DNA of 64,000 nt from Enterobacter cloacae subsp. cloacae ATCC 13047 (GTDB lineage: Bacteria; Pseudomonadota; Gammaproteobacteria; Enterobacterales; Enterobacteriaceae), in the NCBI RefSeq assembly GCF_000025565.1, contig NC_014121.1, positions 4,054,216 to 4,118,215 on the forward strand, given 5' to 3'. A model generated the notes under the pieces. That model did no database searches. It was not told where the DNA came from and saw only the letters and a program-made list of their open reading frames with translations. Numbering within the stretch: position 1 is the stretch's first letter; every line of letters starts with the position of its first letter. A program made the translations under genes and the position numbers. This document shows, piece after piece, positions 51,616 to 60,637 of this stretch.

Positions 51616-53192
51616 TTTGTTTCCTTTAGAAGGTGCGTTCTGGTGCCCTCACCCCGGCCCTCTCCCACCGGGAGAGGGGGATTAACAGAGATATCCAGCA
51701 CATGCTTCACCACAAACATGCCGCCCATCATCAGATACGCCGTCACAAACATCAGCGAACTGCCTTCGGCAAAGCCCACCACCGGGGCGTGGATCACGCC
51801 AAACAGCGCCAGCAGTGCGCCACCGGCGGCAGCAACGGCGCCGCGCAGCGGTTTGTTGATAATGGCGAAGATGGCGATGCAGCCCCACAGCATGCTGGCG
51901 AGCGGTGCGCCGCTGCCCAGATGCACCAGCCCCTCGTAGTAGATCCCTTTACTGTGCAGCACGTCGGTGCCGATTTTCGCCGCGCTGGTGCCCGCCGCGC
52001 CCATCACGCTGTTCATCATGGTCAATGCCCAGTTGGCGATCCACGGGAACAGGCAGATGAAAATCACGGGCACCTCCACTTTGGGCGTTTCCCTCACCAC
52101 CTGGTTGGCGGTGACAACGCCGATAAACACCAGGATCGGCACGATGGCGGTCATCGGAATGATGGCGAGCATAAACGCCCCCAGCCCGAACAGCGGCACG
52201 ATAAACATCGTCACGCCGGAGGCCAGCGTGTAGCCGATGCTGGCGCCCATCGCTTTCCAGCCCGCATGACCCACATAGACCGTCACCGGGAACGGATTGC
52301 CCATCAGGCAGCCGAGCATGGAGGCCAGGCCGTTTGCCAGCATTACCTTGCGGGTCGGGTATTCGTCTCCCGCCGCGTGGGCGCTTTCAATGTTTTCCAG
52401 GTCAAAGATGTAGTTCGCCAGCCCCAGCGGCACGGCAGACGCCAGGTACGGCAGCGCGTGCGGCAAGCCCTGCAGGAAACCTTCTACATGGACTTCGGGC
52501 GGGTTAAAGCCGAAAGAGGACATCGAGGCTTTGATTGCCTCCGGGCTTTGCAGGCCGGAGATCCACGCTAACACCGTGCCAGCAATCAACAACAGCAGAC
52601 CGGTCGGGATCCTGGCGAAGATCGGTTTTTTGCCGAACCAGTTAATGAAGATCAGCAGCAGCACAATGAACGACACGGTGGGCGCTTCAAACGCCTGCAG
52701 CATCGGGTTCATCGCCAGCAACAGCAGGCCCAGGCCCGACAGACACGAGAGCAGCACGGTACGCGGGATCATCTTGCGGATGGTCTCCCCCAGGAAAGAG
52801 CCGCCCGCCAGAATCATCGCCTCGACAAAGCACCACACCAGACCGATCTGAATGGCAAAATCCGCGTCACCGGTTTGCTGGTAGACCGGCATCAGGACCA
52901 GAAAAGTAACGGTAAAAATCGACGGCGCGCTCGGGCCAGACGGCAGCGCGGTGACGTCCGTTCGTCCGGTGGCGCGCGCCATCTGCAGGCCAAACCACGC
53001 GTAGCAGACGCTCGCCACCAGCACCGCCAGCCCGAAGGCCGGCGCGATGCGTCCATAAACAATCTCCTTCGGGATGCCGACGACAAAAATGAGCAACCCC
53101 ATCATGGTCAGCAAATTGGTCAGGTTGTTGGTCATCAACCCGAAATATGCCGCCCAGTCACCTCTTTTCCACTCCAGTTTCATGTTTTTCAT
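51612..53192 (-). CDS. Permease (xanthine/uracil-type, NCS2-like) with a repeat-encoded C-terminus
   Basis: 526 residues with about thirteen hydrophobic segments. TDVTALPSGPSAPSIFTVTFLVLMPVYQQTGD and NPFPVTVYVGHAGWKAMGASIGYTLASG are typical of nucleobase-type permeases. It probably imports the ring or ureide substrate of the operon. The last 23 residues (NPPLPVGEGRGEGTRTHLLKETK) are encoded by the palindromic repeat at 51643-51682, so the original C-terminus has been replaced. The stop overlaps the yahI start. E. coli yah has no such gene at this position, as far as I recall. Confidence 0.83.
   Translation of the reverse strand: MKNMKLEWKRGDWAAYFGLMTNNLTNLLTMMGLLIFVVGIPKEIVYGRIAPAFGLAVLVASVCYAWFGLQMARATGRTDVTALPSGPSAPSIFTVTFLVLMPVYQQTGDADFAIQIGLVWCFVEAMILAGGSFLGETIRKMIPRTVLLSCLSGLGLLLLAMNPMLQAFEAPTVSFIVLLLIFINWFGKKPIFARIPTGLLLLIAGTVLAWISGLQSPEAIKASMSSFGFNPPEVHVEGFLQGLPHALPYLASAVPLGLANYIFDLENIESAHAAGDEYPTRKVMLANGLASMLGCLMGNPFPVTVYVGHAGWKAMGASIGYTLASGVTMFIVPLFGLGAFMLAIIPMTAIVPILVFIGVVTANQVVRETPKVEVPVIFICLFPWIANWALTMMNSVMGAAGTSAAKIGTDVLHSKGIYYEGLVHLGSGAPLASMLWGCIAIFAIINKPLRGAVAAAGGALLALFGVIHAPVVGFAEGSSLMFVTAYLMMGGMFVVKHVLDISVNPPLPVGEGRGEGTRTHLLKETK
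51643..51682. repeat. Palindromic intergenic repeat, copy 3, inside a gene end
   Basis: GCCCTCACCCCGGCCCTCTCCC and GGGAGAGGGGG are the same unit as copies 1 and 2. Here the element is within the 3' end of the permease reading frame. Confidence 0.9.
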
Positions 53193-53203
53193 GGATGCTT
53201 GCC

Positions 53204-54619
53204 TTATAAAAAGTAGCGATCGCGGAAGGTCAACAGCGCCTTTTCAAAACAGCTAAACGGCGGGTGCACAATGCCCGCGCCAATCATGCCAATACCGGCG
53301 TCTTTGTGGGCAATGGCGGTATTGATAACCGGCAGAATGCCGCTGCCTGCGACTCGGGTGATGTCGATGGCGGTTGGAATGCCCATAAACGACAGCAGCG
53401 GAATGGTGACGTTCGGGTTTTCACCGAGGGTGATTTCGCGCATCTGGCGGGAGAAGTCGATGGCTTCTTCCACCGTGCCGCCCACCAGCGCGACAATCGC
53501 CGGGGCCGTCGCCATCGCAAAGCCACCGATACCGTAGGTTTCCGTGATGGCGCTGTCGCCGATATCCAGCCCGGAGTCTTCCGGCTTGTAACCCGCGAAC
53601 ATCGGGCCAATCACCTGCTGCGCCGGGCCGGTGAACCACTGTCCTGGCAGGCCAGAGACGCGCAGACCAAACTCGTAACCGTTACGCGCCATGGTGGTGA
53701 CCACGGTGCTGTACTCAATGCCGTGGGCGGCGTCCAGCGCGGCCTTACACATCGCCATCCACGTCGGGCCGGAGAAGTAGTCGCTGCTGGCGACAAACTC
53801 AAATACCTCGCGCTGCTGCGCCACCGGATAGCCCGCCTGGATCAGCCCCGGCGTCAGCGCCTGGATCAGCAGCGTGGTGCCCGCGTTGTTGCGGTTGTGG
53901 CATTCGTCACCCATGTGCAGCGCCTGAGCCAGCATCAGGCGCAGATCGATTTCGCCGATAATCTTCATGGCGTCGCGCAGCATCGGGCCAAGCACATCGC
54001 GCATCCAGTTCAGACGGTCAATGACGCTCTGGTCGTTGGCGCCCATGCGCAGGATCTTCGCCATCTGCTCGCTGAGGTTGGTGTAGGCGCGGTTGCCGTA
54101 GGTTTTGTTCTCAACGATATGCATAAACATCGACGCGGAGGTAACGCCCGCCATCGAGCCCACGCAGTCGTGCTCGTGGCACGGCGAGAAGGTGATGTCG
54201 CCTGAAGCCGCCAGCCTTGCCGCCTCCTCCAGATCGTTCGCCAGCCCTTCAAACACCAGCGCGCCGGTGACAGCGCCTTTCATCGCGCCACACATATTTT
54301 CCCAGCTCACCGGAGGACCGGCATGCAGAATGGTGGTACGGGTCATCCCCGGCACAACGTTAATCGCCTGGTCGTACCCCACCAGCACCGGGTGGGACTG
54401 AATGATGCGCTCCAGCGCAATCTTGTTGGCGGCAGCGATCTTCTCTGCCAGCGGCTCCGCGGCCAACTGGTCGAGCGCTTCGACGATCTGCATATTGCCC
54501 TGCCCCGGCGGTGCCCAGTCGAGCTGGGTGACGGGGACGTGCTGTTTTTTAAGATCGTCACTGAACAGCGCAATACCGACGTTAATGACGTTCAGCGGTT
54601 GGTTGAATAAGGTGGTCAT
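53204..54619 (-). CDS. yahG: DUF1116 protein YahG/AllG-like
   Basis: 471 residues, equal to E. coli YahG in length as I recall it. MTRTTILHAGPPVSWENMCGAMKGAVTGALVFEGLA, SPCHEHDCVGSMAGVTSASMFM and MGDECHNRNNAGTTLL are family hallmarks. AllG together with AllF and AllH forms oxamate carbamoyltransferase; YahG is its paralogue. The start overlaps the yahF stop by one base. It is followed by the permease gene 11 bases on. Confidence 0.92.
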   Translation of the reverse strand: MTTLFNQPLNVINVGIALFSDDLKKQHVPVTQLDWAPPGQGNMQIVEALDQLAAEPLAEKIAAANKIALERIIQSHPVLVGYDQAINVVPGMTRTTILHAGPPVSWENMCGAMKGAVTGALVFEGLANDLEEAARLAASGDITFSPCHEHDCVGSMAGVTSASMFMHIVENKTYGNRAYTNLSEQMAKILRMGANDQSVIDRLNWMRDVLGPMLRDAMKIIGEIDLRLMLAQALHMGDECHNRNNAGTTLLIQALTPGLIQAGYPVAQQREVFEFVASSDYFSGPTWMAMCKAALDAAHGIEYSTVVTTMARNGYEFGLRVSGLPGQWFTGPAQQVIGPMFAGYKPEDSGLDIGDSAITETYGIGGFAMATAPAIVALVGGTVEEAIDFSRQMREITLGENPNVTIPLLSFMGIPTAIDITRVAGSGILPVINTAIAHKDAGIGMIGAGIVHPPFSCFEKALLTFRDRYFL

Positions 54620-56211
54620 CAGGCGTTCTCCCCTTTGCAGACAAATTCGCGTGCCAGTAATCCGGTGTTAGTACTGCTGCTGGCCCAGATCACGCCGGCA
54701 TCGGTCAAAAGCTGACACTGCTGCGCCAGCGATTGGGGATCCTGGTCGGAGCCCAACACGTAGCCGAGGATCTCCAGCGGACGGTTATCGGCTTCCGCAA
54801 TCGCCTGCGCCTCTTTAATGGCATCGAGCATCACGCCGACCGGATCCTCATGCGCGCCAAAGCCCAGCACGAAGTCCATCACAATTACGCCCACTTCCGG
54901 ATCGCGCGCCTCCTGCAGCAGGCGGCTGATGCGGTTGGTCGGGTCGATCATCGGGTGCGGTTTGCCGTTGGTGAAATCGTCATCCCCAAAATCGAGGAAG
55001 GTGTGAGCCTGGCTGACGTTAATGTCGCGCAGGCGTTTCGCCGGATCGGGCTGAATGTTGCTGTAGACGTCGTCGTACTTCTCAAGCGCGGCGAACATCG
55101 CTTCATCACACAGGGTGCCGCCACAGAACAGACCGCGAATGTATTTCTGCTGCGGAGTGAGACGGGCGCGCACCTCTTCAATCAGGGGCCAGTTGAGCGG
55201 ATGCAGGTTAAGGGACGCTTTGTTGATACCGGTGAGCAGCACGGCCTTCAGGGCCGCCTCTTTGGTGCCACGGGCGAACTGCAGACCGTCTTCATCGGCG
55301 GGCGGTTCGTTGCGACCAAGGAAACAGGCGATGACGGGTTTGCGACAGGCCCGGGCACGCGCCAGCACCTTTTCTGCCACCGCTGGCGCTGGCGGTTTGG
55401 AGATCAGCGCGATGACCTGGGTGGCATCGTCGGCCTCCAGCATGTCGATGGCGTCGAGCATCATCAGACCACCGATTTTTTCACTGAGATCGCGCCCGCC
55501 GGTGCCAATCAGCTGCGATACCCCGCCGCCAAATTCATGAATGCGCACGCTCAGCTCCTGGCTACCGGTACCGGACGCCCCGACAATGCCTATCGACCCG
55601 CGGCGTACGGCGTTGGCGAAGCACAGTCCTGCGCCGTTGATAGTAGCGGTGCCGCAGTCTGGCCCCATCATCAGCAGCCCTTTCTGGTGCGCCAGCTGCT
55701 TGAGCGCCAGCTCATCGTCGAGGGATACGTTATCGGAAAAGAGCATCACGTTGAGATCGTTTTCAAGCGCCTTGCGCGCTTCGCGTGCCGCAAACATGCC
55801 GTTTACTGAAATCACCGCCAGGTTACTGTCGGGACGGTGGGCTTTCGCGCTGGCCAGAGTCGCGTAGCGTGCTTCATGGGTGCCCGCGCTCTCTTTTCGG
55901 GTGAATAACGCTTCAATCGCCGCCAGGGTTTCATCATTGGCCGCGTCGCCTTTAATGACGATCATCAGATCGCCGTTTTTCGCATCCTCTAATTCCGGCG
56001 TTAACAGCCCGAGGTTTTTTAATACGCCTTTGTTCATTTCCGTCGCCATCGCTACAAAGGCCTGCTCAACGCCCGGCAATTTATTGGCTTTGGTGGAAAC
56101 GGACATTAATGAGACGGAGTCAAAATACGTGTTCTTTTTAATCACGATTTTTGTGGGCATTATTTTCTCCTGAATGCGGATAAAAGGGGGCCGCCGTCGT
56201 GCAAAATGCAC
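54619..56211 (-). CDS. yahF: FdrA/YahF-like acyl-CoA-synthetase-fold protein
   Basis: 530 residues, with an internal ATG (MPTKIVIKKNTYFDSVSLM) at 56160 after GGAGAA as the more likely start, giving 513 residues. GIVGASGTGSQELSVRIHEFGGGVSQLIGTGGRDLSEKIGG is the CoA-binding/succinyl-CoA-synthetase-like stretch, and NDRNP-like VLGFGAHEDPVGVMLDAIKEA follows. It is an AllF/FdrA relative, a subunit of oxamate-type carbamoyltransferases. It is coupled to yahG. Confidence 0.9.
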   Translation of the reverse strand: MHFARRRPPFIRIQEKIMPTKIVIKKNTYFDSVSLMSVSTKANKLPGVEQAFVAMATEMNKGVLKNLGLLTPELEDAKNGDLMIVIKGDAANDETLAAIEALFTRKESAGTHEARYATLASAKAHRPDSNLAVISVNGMFAAREARKALENDLNVMLFSDNVSLDDELALKQLAHQKGLLMMGPDCGTATINGAGLCFANAVRRGSIGIVGASGTGSQELSVRIHEFGGGVSQLIGTGGRDLSEKIGGLMMLDAIDMLEADDATQVIALISKPPAPAVAEKVLARARACRKPVIACFLGRNEPPADEDGLQFARGTKEAALKAVLLTGINKASLNLHPLNWPLIEEVRARLTPQQKYIRGLFCGGTLCDEAMFAALEKYDDVYSNIQPDPAKRLRDINVSQAHTFLDFGDDDFTNGKPHPMIDPTNRISRLLQEARDPEVGVIVMDFVLGFGAHEDPVGVMLDAIKEAQAIAEADNRPLEILGYVLGSDQDPQSLAQQCQLLTDAGVIWASSSTNTGLLAREFVCKGENA

Positions 56212-56265
56212 GTCGGAAAAATACGTTTGAAATGGGGCCAGCCGGAAACAGGCTGGCCGAATAAA

Positions 56266-56871
56266 TTACGCGCCCGCCGCCAGCAGCTGGTCAGCTATCG
56301 CGTGGTAGCCTTTTTCCCGCGCCAGTTCGAGCGGGGTTTTACCGTATTTATCGGTCATGTGCGGATTCGCACCGTGGTCCAGCAGCAGCTTCACGATCGC
56401 CTGCTGTTTCGGGCCGCCGTCATTCAGGACAATGGCTTCCAGCAGCGGCGTCCAGCCGACAAAATTGGTGTGATTAACGTTGATATCGGTTTTTTCCAGC
56501 AACTCGCGGACAATCTCCACATGTCCTTTCTCACTGGCGGGCGTAATCCCCACTCCGCCGAAGCGTGTCAGGCGGTCCAGATCCGGGTTGGCGGGCAGAA
56601 CAAGCCGCAGCAGGGTTAAATCATTGGTCAGGCAGCTGATCAGGAAGGGGTTAAAACAGGTCTGGTCCTGTTTATCTATATCCGCACCGGCGTCAATTAA
56701 TAACGCGACACAGGGGTAATGTTTTTTCAGGCTGGCAATAACAATGGCGGTTCTTTTCTGACGGTTGGTGGCGTTAATATCGACACCTTTCTCAAGGCAG
56801 GCTTTTAGCGCGTCGACATTACCCTGCTCTGCCGCCAGTAAAAATTCCGTCACAAGTTCGTTCGCAGACAT
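56266..56871 (-). CDS. yahD: Ankyrin-repeat protein YahD
   Basis: 201 residues, the length I recall for E. coli YahD. About five ankyrin repeats fill it: GNVDALKACLEKGVDINATN, HYPCVALLIDAGADIDKQD, DLTLLRLVLPANPDLDRLTRFGG, GHVEIVRELLEKTDINVNHTN and AIVKLLLDHGANPHMTDKYGKTPLELA. It has no enzymatic motifs and probably mediates protein contacts within the yah system. It is the first gene of the operon, divergent from yahB. Confidence 0.92.
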   Translation of the reverse strand: MSANELVTEFLLAAEQGNVDALKACLEKGVDINATNRQKRTAIVIASLKKHYPCVALLIDAGADIDKQDQTCFNPFLISCLTNDLTLLRLVLPANPDLDRLTRFGGVGITPASEKGHVEIVRELLEKTDINVNHTNFVGWTPLLEAIVLNDGGPKQQAIVKLLLDHGANPHMTDKYGKTPLELAREKGYHAIADQLLAAGA

Positions 56872-57189
56872 ACAGACTCCCGATGGTGTGTTGCTGATGA
56901 CCTGAGAATAGCAACAGCCCTTTCAGAAAAGAATCCGCTTAAAAATCATTCATCGACAGTCAATTCATTGTTGAGTTAAATTCAACGGTTCAGCCAAAAC
57001 GTGCGTCTGTGCAACCTTTTTCTTATGGGTAAGCGTTTTTTCAGGCCATTCACGGCATTTTGCTTATGACCAAAGAAGCCTTGCATAACAAGGCCTGTAG
57101 CTAAACATCAGAACTGTGACCGCCGTCAAATGCGTTGTTGCGCCGCTGTTAAAATATGTTCAAAACTGATGGTAACCCGGAGCCGTAAT
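56872..57189. promoter_or_regulatory. Divergent promoter region of the yah cluster
   Basis: 318 bases between yahD and yahB without a gene. AT-rich segments occur at 56935-56995. It should hold both promoters and the YahB operator; I did not fix the sites. Confidence 0.45.
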
Positions 57190-58119
57190 ATGAATTCCAT
57201 CTTTACTGAAGAGAATCTGCTGGCCTTCACCACGGCGGCGCGTTTTGGCAGTTTCAGCAAAGCCGCCGCCGAGCTGGGTGTGACCACGTCGGCCATCAGT
57301 TACACCATCAAACGTATGGAGACCGGGCTGGACGTGGTGCTGTTTGTGCGTAACACACGCAGCATCGAGCTGACCGAGTCCGGCTTTTACTTTTACCGCA
57401 AGGCTACCGATCTGCTGAACGATTTCTATGCTATCAGGCGTGGGATAGACACCATCTCTCAGGGCATCGAGGCGCGGGTACGCATCTGCATCAATCAGCT
57501 TTTGTATACCCCACGTCATACCGCGCGGCTGCTGCAGGTGCTGAAAAAGCAGTTTCCCACCTGCCAGATCACCGTCACCACGGAGGTCTATAACGGCGTC
57601 TGGGACTCAATCATCAATAACCAGGCCAATATCGCGATTGGCGCGCCGGATACGCTTCTTGACGGCGGCGGCATTGATTACACGGAGATTGGCGCTATCC
57701 GCTGGGTATTCGCCATCGCGCCGGAACACCCGCTGGCGTTTGTCCCGGAACCGATCGCGGAAAGCCAGCTGCGCCTCTACCCGAACATCATGGTGGAGGA
57801 CACCGCGCACACCATTAATAAGAAGGTCGGCTGGCTGCTGCACGGGCAGGAGGCGATTCTGGTGCCGGATTTTAACACCAAATGCCAGTGTCAGATTCTG
57901 GGGGAAGGGATCGGTTTTTTACCGGAATACATGACCCGGGAGGCCGTAGCGGACGGGCTGCTGGTGACACGACGCATTAATAACCCGCGTCAGGATTCGC
58001 GCATGCTGCTTGCCACGCAGCATGCGGCGACCGGCCAGGTTACGCGCTGGATCAAACAGCAGTTCGGCCCGCAGGGCGTACTGACCGGGATCTACAGCGA
58101 CTTACTGTGGCGCACCTAG
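57190..58119 (+). CDS. yahB: LysR-type regulator YahB
   Basis: 309 residues from ATG 57190; an upstream in-frame ATG at 57130 would add residues unlike the family. NSIFTEENLLAFTTAARFGSFSKAAAELGVTTSAISYTIKRMETGLDVVLFVRNTRSIELTESG is the winged helix of the AllS/YahB branch. It is divergent from yahD and should regulate the operon. Its TAG stop shares the CTAG with the stop of the convergent yqaE gene. Confidence 0.9.
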   Translation: MNSIFTEENLLAFTTAARFGSFSKAAAELGVTTSAISYTIKRMETGLDVVLFVRNTRSIELTESGFYFYRKATDLLNDFYAIRRGIDTISQGIEARVRICINQLLYTPRHTARLLQVLKKQFPTCQITVTTEVYNGVWDSIINNQANIAIGAPDTLLDGGGIDYTEIGAIRWVFAIAPEHPLAFVPEPIAESQLRLYPNIMVEDTAHTINKKVGWLLHGQEAILVPDFNTKCQCQILGEGIGFLPEYMTREAVADGLLVTRRINNPRQDSRMLLATQHAATGQVTRWIKQQFGPQGVLTGIYSDLLWRT

Positions 58120-58274
58120 TTTCTCGTCTGAACCCAAAACGCGTGGATAAGTCCAGGGAAGTAGCCCAGTATGGTCAGAAGGATATTCAGGATAAACGCC
58201 CAGCCCAGTCCCTTGCCAAGCAGTACGCCCAGCGGCGGGAGAATAATCGTAAAAACAACACGCCAAAAACCCAT
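58116..58274 (-). CDS. yqaE: YqaE/Pmp3-family small membrane protein
   Basis: 52 residues from ATG 58274 (MGFWRVVFTII). Two membrane segments and the family core PPLGVLLGKGLGWAFILNILLTILGYFPGLIHAFW are clear; 52 residues is the E. coli length. Members are stress-induced and affect membrane potential. An upstream in-frame ATG at 58298 is less likely. It shares overlapping stop codons with yahB. Confidence 0.93.
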   Translation of the reverse strand: MGFWRVVFTIILPPLGVLLGKGLGWAFILNILLTILGYFPGLIHAFWVQTRN

Positions 58275-58452
58275 AAAGACTCCGTGCAAGCTAACCAATT
58301 GAAAATTATAAAAGAGACATCTCTAAGCGTAGCCAGTTTACGGGTAACTGCCATTCGGCTGGCGCGCTTTTACCTGCCTTTACCCTCTTTACACTGGCTT
58401 AAATCCTTCTTTAAATGCTCTACTACATAAAACACGATCGTAAGGAAACACC

Positions 58453-58974
58453 ATGTCTCTTCCTCTGATTACGCCACAGCAGGCAAACGCGCTTATTGGT
58501 GACGGCGCAAAGCTGATTGATATTCGCGATCCTGACGAATATGCCCGCGAGCATATTCCCGCCGCACAGTCCGTGCCGCTGGACATCTTACCCGGCGCAC
58601 TGAACGCCGGGGCGGGTGAAACGGTGATTTTTCACTGCCAGTCCGGGGCCAGAACATCGAACAACGCCGCACGTCTTGCCCAGGCGGCGTCGCCTGCTCA
58701 GGCCTTGGTGGTCGAGGGCGGTATTCAGGGCTGGAAACAGGCCGGACTACCGACCGTAGAAGATAAATCCCAGCCGCTGCCGCTGATGCGTCAGGTGCAA
58801 ATTGCTGCCGGGCTGCTGATTCTGTGCGGCGTGGTGCTGGGCTATACGCTCTCCAGCGGCTTCTTCCTGCTGAGCGGTTTTGTCGGGGCCGGGCTTCTGT
58901 TTGCTGGCCTGACCGGATTTTGCGGCATGGCAAGACTGCTCAAGGTGATGCCGTGGAACAGACATACCTCATAA
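58453..58974 (+). CDS. ygaP: YgaP: rhodanese with C-terminal membrane domain
   Basis: 173 residues, the E. coli length. The rhodanese domain spans about 5-110 with the active-site Cys in [11 protein letters not shown], and two membrane helices follow ([38 protein letters not shown]). It transfers sulfur from thiosulfate-type donors at the inner membrane. AAGGAAAC precedes the start. The regulator gene ygaV, which precedes ygaP in E. coli, is absent between yqaE and ygaP. Confidence 0.94.
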   Translation: MSLPLITPQQANALIGDGAKLIDIRDPDEYAREHIPAAQSVPLDILPGALNAGAGETVIFHCQSGARTSNNAARLAQAASPAQALVVEGGIQGWKQAGLPTVEDKSQPLPLMRQVQIAAGLLILCGVVLGYTLSSGFFLLSGFVGAGLLFAGLTGFCGMARLLKVMPWNRHTS

Positions 58975-59053
58975 GCAGTAATCGATGAACCCTGCTGTAC
59001 CCGGCGTGTGACGTGGGCTACAGTGAAGATCGCTAAAACGATGAGGAGGTTCT

Positions 59054-59233
59054 ATGTTTTCTGTCGGTGATTATGTGCAACCGCGTCAGGGCGGCCCGAA
59101 ACTGAAAGTGCTCGAAGTCAATGGGGATAGCATTGTGGCCGTTCAGGCCAGCAATGAGCAGGGCGAGAAATATACCCTGAAAGCAGCGGAAGTTGCGCTG
59201 TACACCGAAGACGGTGATTTTGGCGTCTGCTAA
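59054..59233 (+). CDS. YodC/DUF2158-like small protein
   Basis: 59 residues, from ATG 59054 with a strong GAGGAGG site. MFSVGDYVQPRQGGPKLKVLEVNGDSIVAVQASNEQG has the VGDxVxLKxGGPxMxV pattern of the small DUF2158/YodC family, with a single Cys as last residue. It is a separate gene between ygaP and stpA. The function of the family is unknown. Confidence 0.7.
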   Translation: MFSVGDYVQPRQGGPKLKVLEVNGDSIVAVQASNEQGEKYTLKAAEVALYTEDGDFGVC

Positions 59234-59241
59234 ACAGACAA

Positions 59242-59263
59242 CCGGGCGGAGTCTTCCGCCCGG
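59242..59263. terminator. Stem-loop between the YodC-like gene and stpA
   Basis: CCGGGCGGA and TCCGCCCGG form a perfect 9-bp stem with a 4-base loop, between two convergent genes. No long T-run follows. Confidence 0.6.
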
Positions 59264-59271
59264 CTCACGCA

Positions 59272-59676
59272 TTAGATCAGAAAATCATCCAGTGATTTGC
59301 CATTTTCCAGCGCATTGGCAATAGGCTTCGGCGTGCGGCCCTGACCGGTCCACGTTTTCTCTTCACCGTTCTGGTCAATAAAGCGATATTTTGCTTCACG
59401 CGGCTTACGTTTTTTCGCCGATTTACCCGCATGCGCCAGCTCTACACCCAGCAGATCGGACGGTGAAATACCATCGGCTTTCATCCGTTCCAGCAGAGCA
59501 TTAATTTTTTCCTGCTGCTCAGCGCGCTGTTGCTCTAATTCCGCCTGCTCACTACGTTTCTCTTCAGCAACGACCCTGACTTTTTCCAGCATTTCCTCAA
59601 GAACGTCCAGGGATAATTCACGCGCCATGGCGCGCAGAGTTCGGATATTATTAAGATTCTGTAACGTCAAAGACAT
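59272..59676 (-). CDS. stpA: StpA, H-NS paralogue
   Basis: 134 residues. The oligomerisation domain (LNNIRTLRAMARELSLDVLEEMLEKVRVVAEEKRSEQ) is followed by a linker and the DNA-binding domain with the core TWTGQGRTPKPI. It is a nucleoid protein that silences AT-rich DNA and chaperones RNA. Place and orientation are as in E. coli. The AT-rich upstream regions of bapA and the biosynthetic segment at the left edge are the kind of DNA it binds. Confidence 0.95.
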   Translation of the reverse strand: MSLTLQNLNNIRTLRAMARELSLDVLEEMLEKVRVVAEEKRSEQAELEQQRAEQQEKINALLERMKADGISPSDLLGVELAHAGKSAKKRKPREAKYRFIDQNGEEKTWTGQGRTPKPIANALENGKSLDDFLI

Positions 59677-60155
59677 ATTATTTGAAAACCTTTTTTGTGG
59701 TGAGTCGTAAAATCAAAGCGAAGAATAATTCATTTCAAACATAATATCCACCCATCGACGCTTTTTGTCATTATTGTAAATATTTTTAAAGACGCCGCTT
59801 ATATTATCCGGATATCGCGTTGTCGCGCTGCTTTTAATAAACATTCATAACAACATAAACGGTCGGTTTTAAGGCAAATCGCAGGAGGGTACGCTGCGCG
59901 CTGCGTGTCGCACGGTCGCCGCCCACGCATCGCAAGCAACTTGTTGATTTTGCGCATCAAAAAACAGGACGAGAAAGAAAATAACGAAGCGAGCAAAAAA
60001 CCATCATCTTTAGAGGATTTTGTGGAAAAAACGCGAATAAATAAAAATTTAATACTAGTTGTTAGTTTAAAGCCAGAAGGATACGCTATACATGTCAACC
60101 AAACCAACCCAAATCACTAAGATCATTACTTTTGTGCGTCTCAAGGAGCTCAGCC
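59677..60155. promoter_or_regulatory. Divergent stpA/alaE intergenic region
   Basis: About 480 bases with no supported gene. AT-rich stretches near 59700-59800 and 60020-60065 fit promoters of the divergent genes. A short frame from ATG 60092 overlaps the alaE start and was not accepted. Confidence 0.5.
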
Positions 60156-60605
60156 ATGTTCTCACCGCAATCTCGCCTGCGCCACGCGGTAGCGGATACT
60201 TTCGCGATGGTTGTCTACTGTTCCGTCGTGAACATGCTGATTGAAATATTCCTCTCCGGAATGACCTTCGAGCAGTCACTTTCTTCGCGTCTGGTAGCGA
60301 TCCCGGTGAACATTATTATCGCCTGGCCTTACGGCTTATACCGTGATGCCGTGATGCGCTTCGCCCGCCGCATCAGCCCGTCTGGCTGGATGAAAAACCT
60401 GGCAGATGTGCTGGCTTATGTGACGTTTCAGTCGCCGGTGTATGTGGCGATCCTGTTGACGGTGGGGGCAGACTGGCATCAGATTGCCGCAGCGGTGAGC
60501 TCAAATATCGTGATTTCGATGTTGATGGGCGCGGTGTATGGCTATTTCCTCGACTACTGTCGCCGCCTGTTCAGGGTCAGCCAGTACAGCCAGGCAAAAG
60601 CCTGA
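60156..60605 (+). CDS. alaE: AlaE, L-alanine exporter
   Basis: 149 residues from ATG 60156 with AAGGAG 7 bases upstream; this is the E. coli length. Four membrane segments ([68 protein letters not shown]) are in the expected places. It exports alanine and prevents its accumulation. Confidence 0.95.
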   Translation: MFSPQSRLRHAVADTFAMVVYCSVVNMLIEIFLSGMTFEQSLSSRLVAIPVNIIIAWPYGLYRDAVMRFARRISPSGWMKNLADVLAYVTFQSPVYVAILLTVGADWHQIAAAVSSNIVISMLMGAVYGYFLDYCRRLFRVSQYSQAKA

Positions 60606-60611
60606 TATGAA

Positions 60612-60633
60612 GCGACTGGCATATGCCAGTCGC
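60612..60633. terminator. Palindrome after alaE
   Basis: GCGACTGGCATATGCCAGTCGC is a perfect palindrome 6 bases after the alaE stop, between convergent alaE and ygaC. Confidence 0.6.
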
Positions 60634-60637
60634 AGTA

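Noticed and set aside
60092..60250. Possible leader peptide overlapping the alaE start
   Set aside because: Weak ribosome site and no attenuator-like structure. The overlap reads alaE in another frame.
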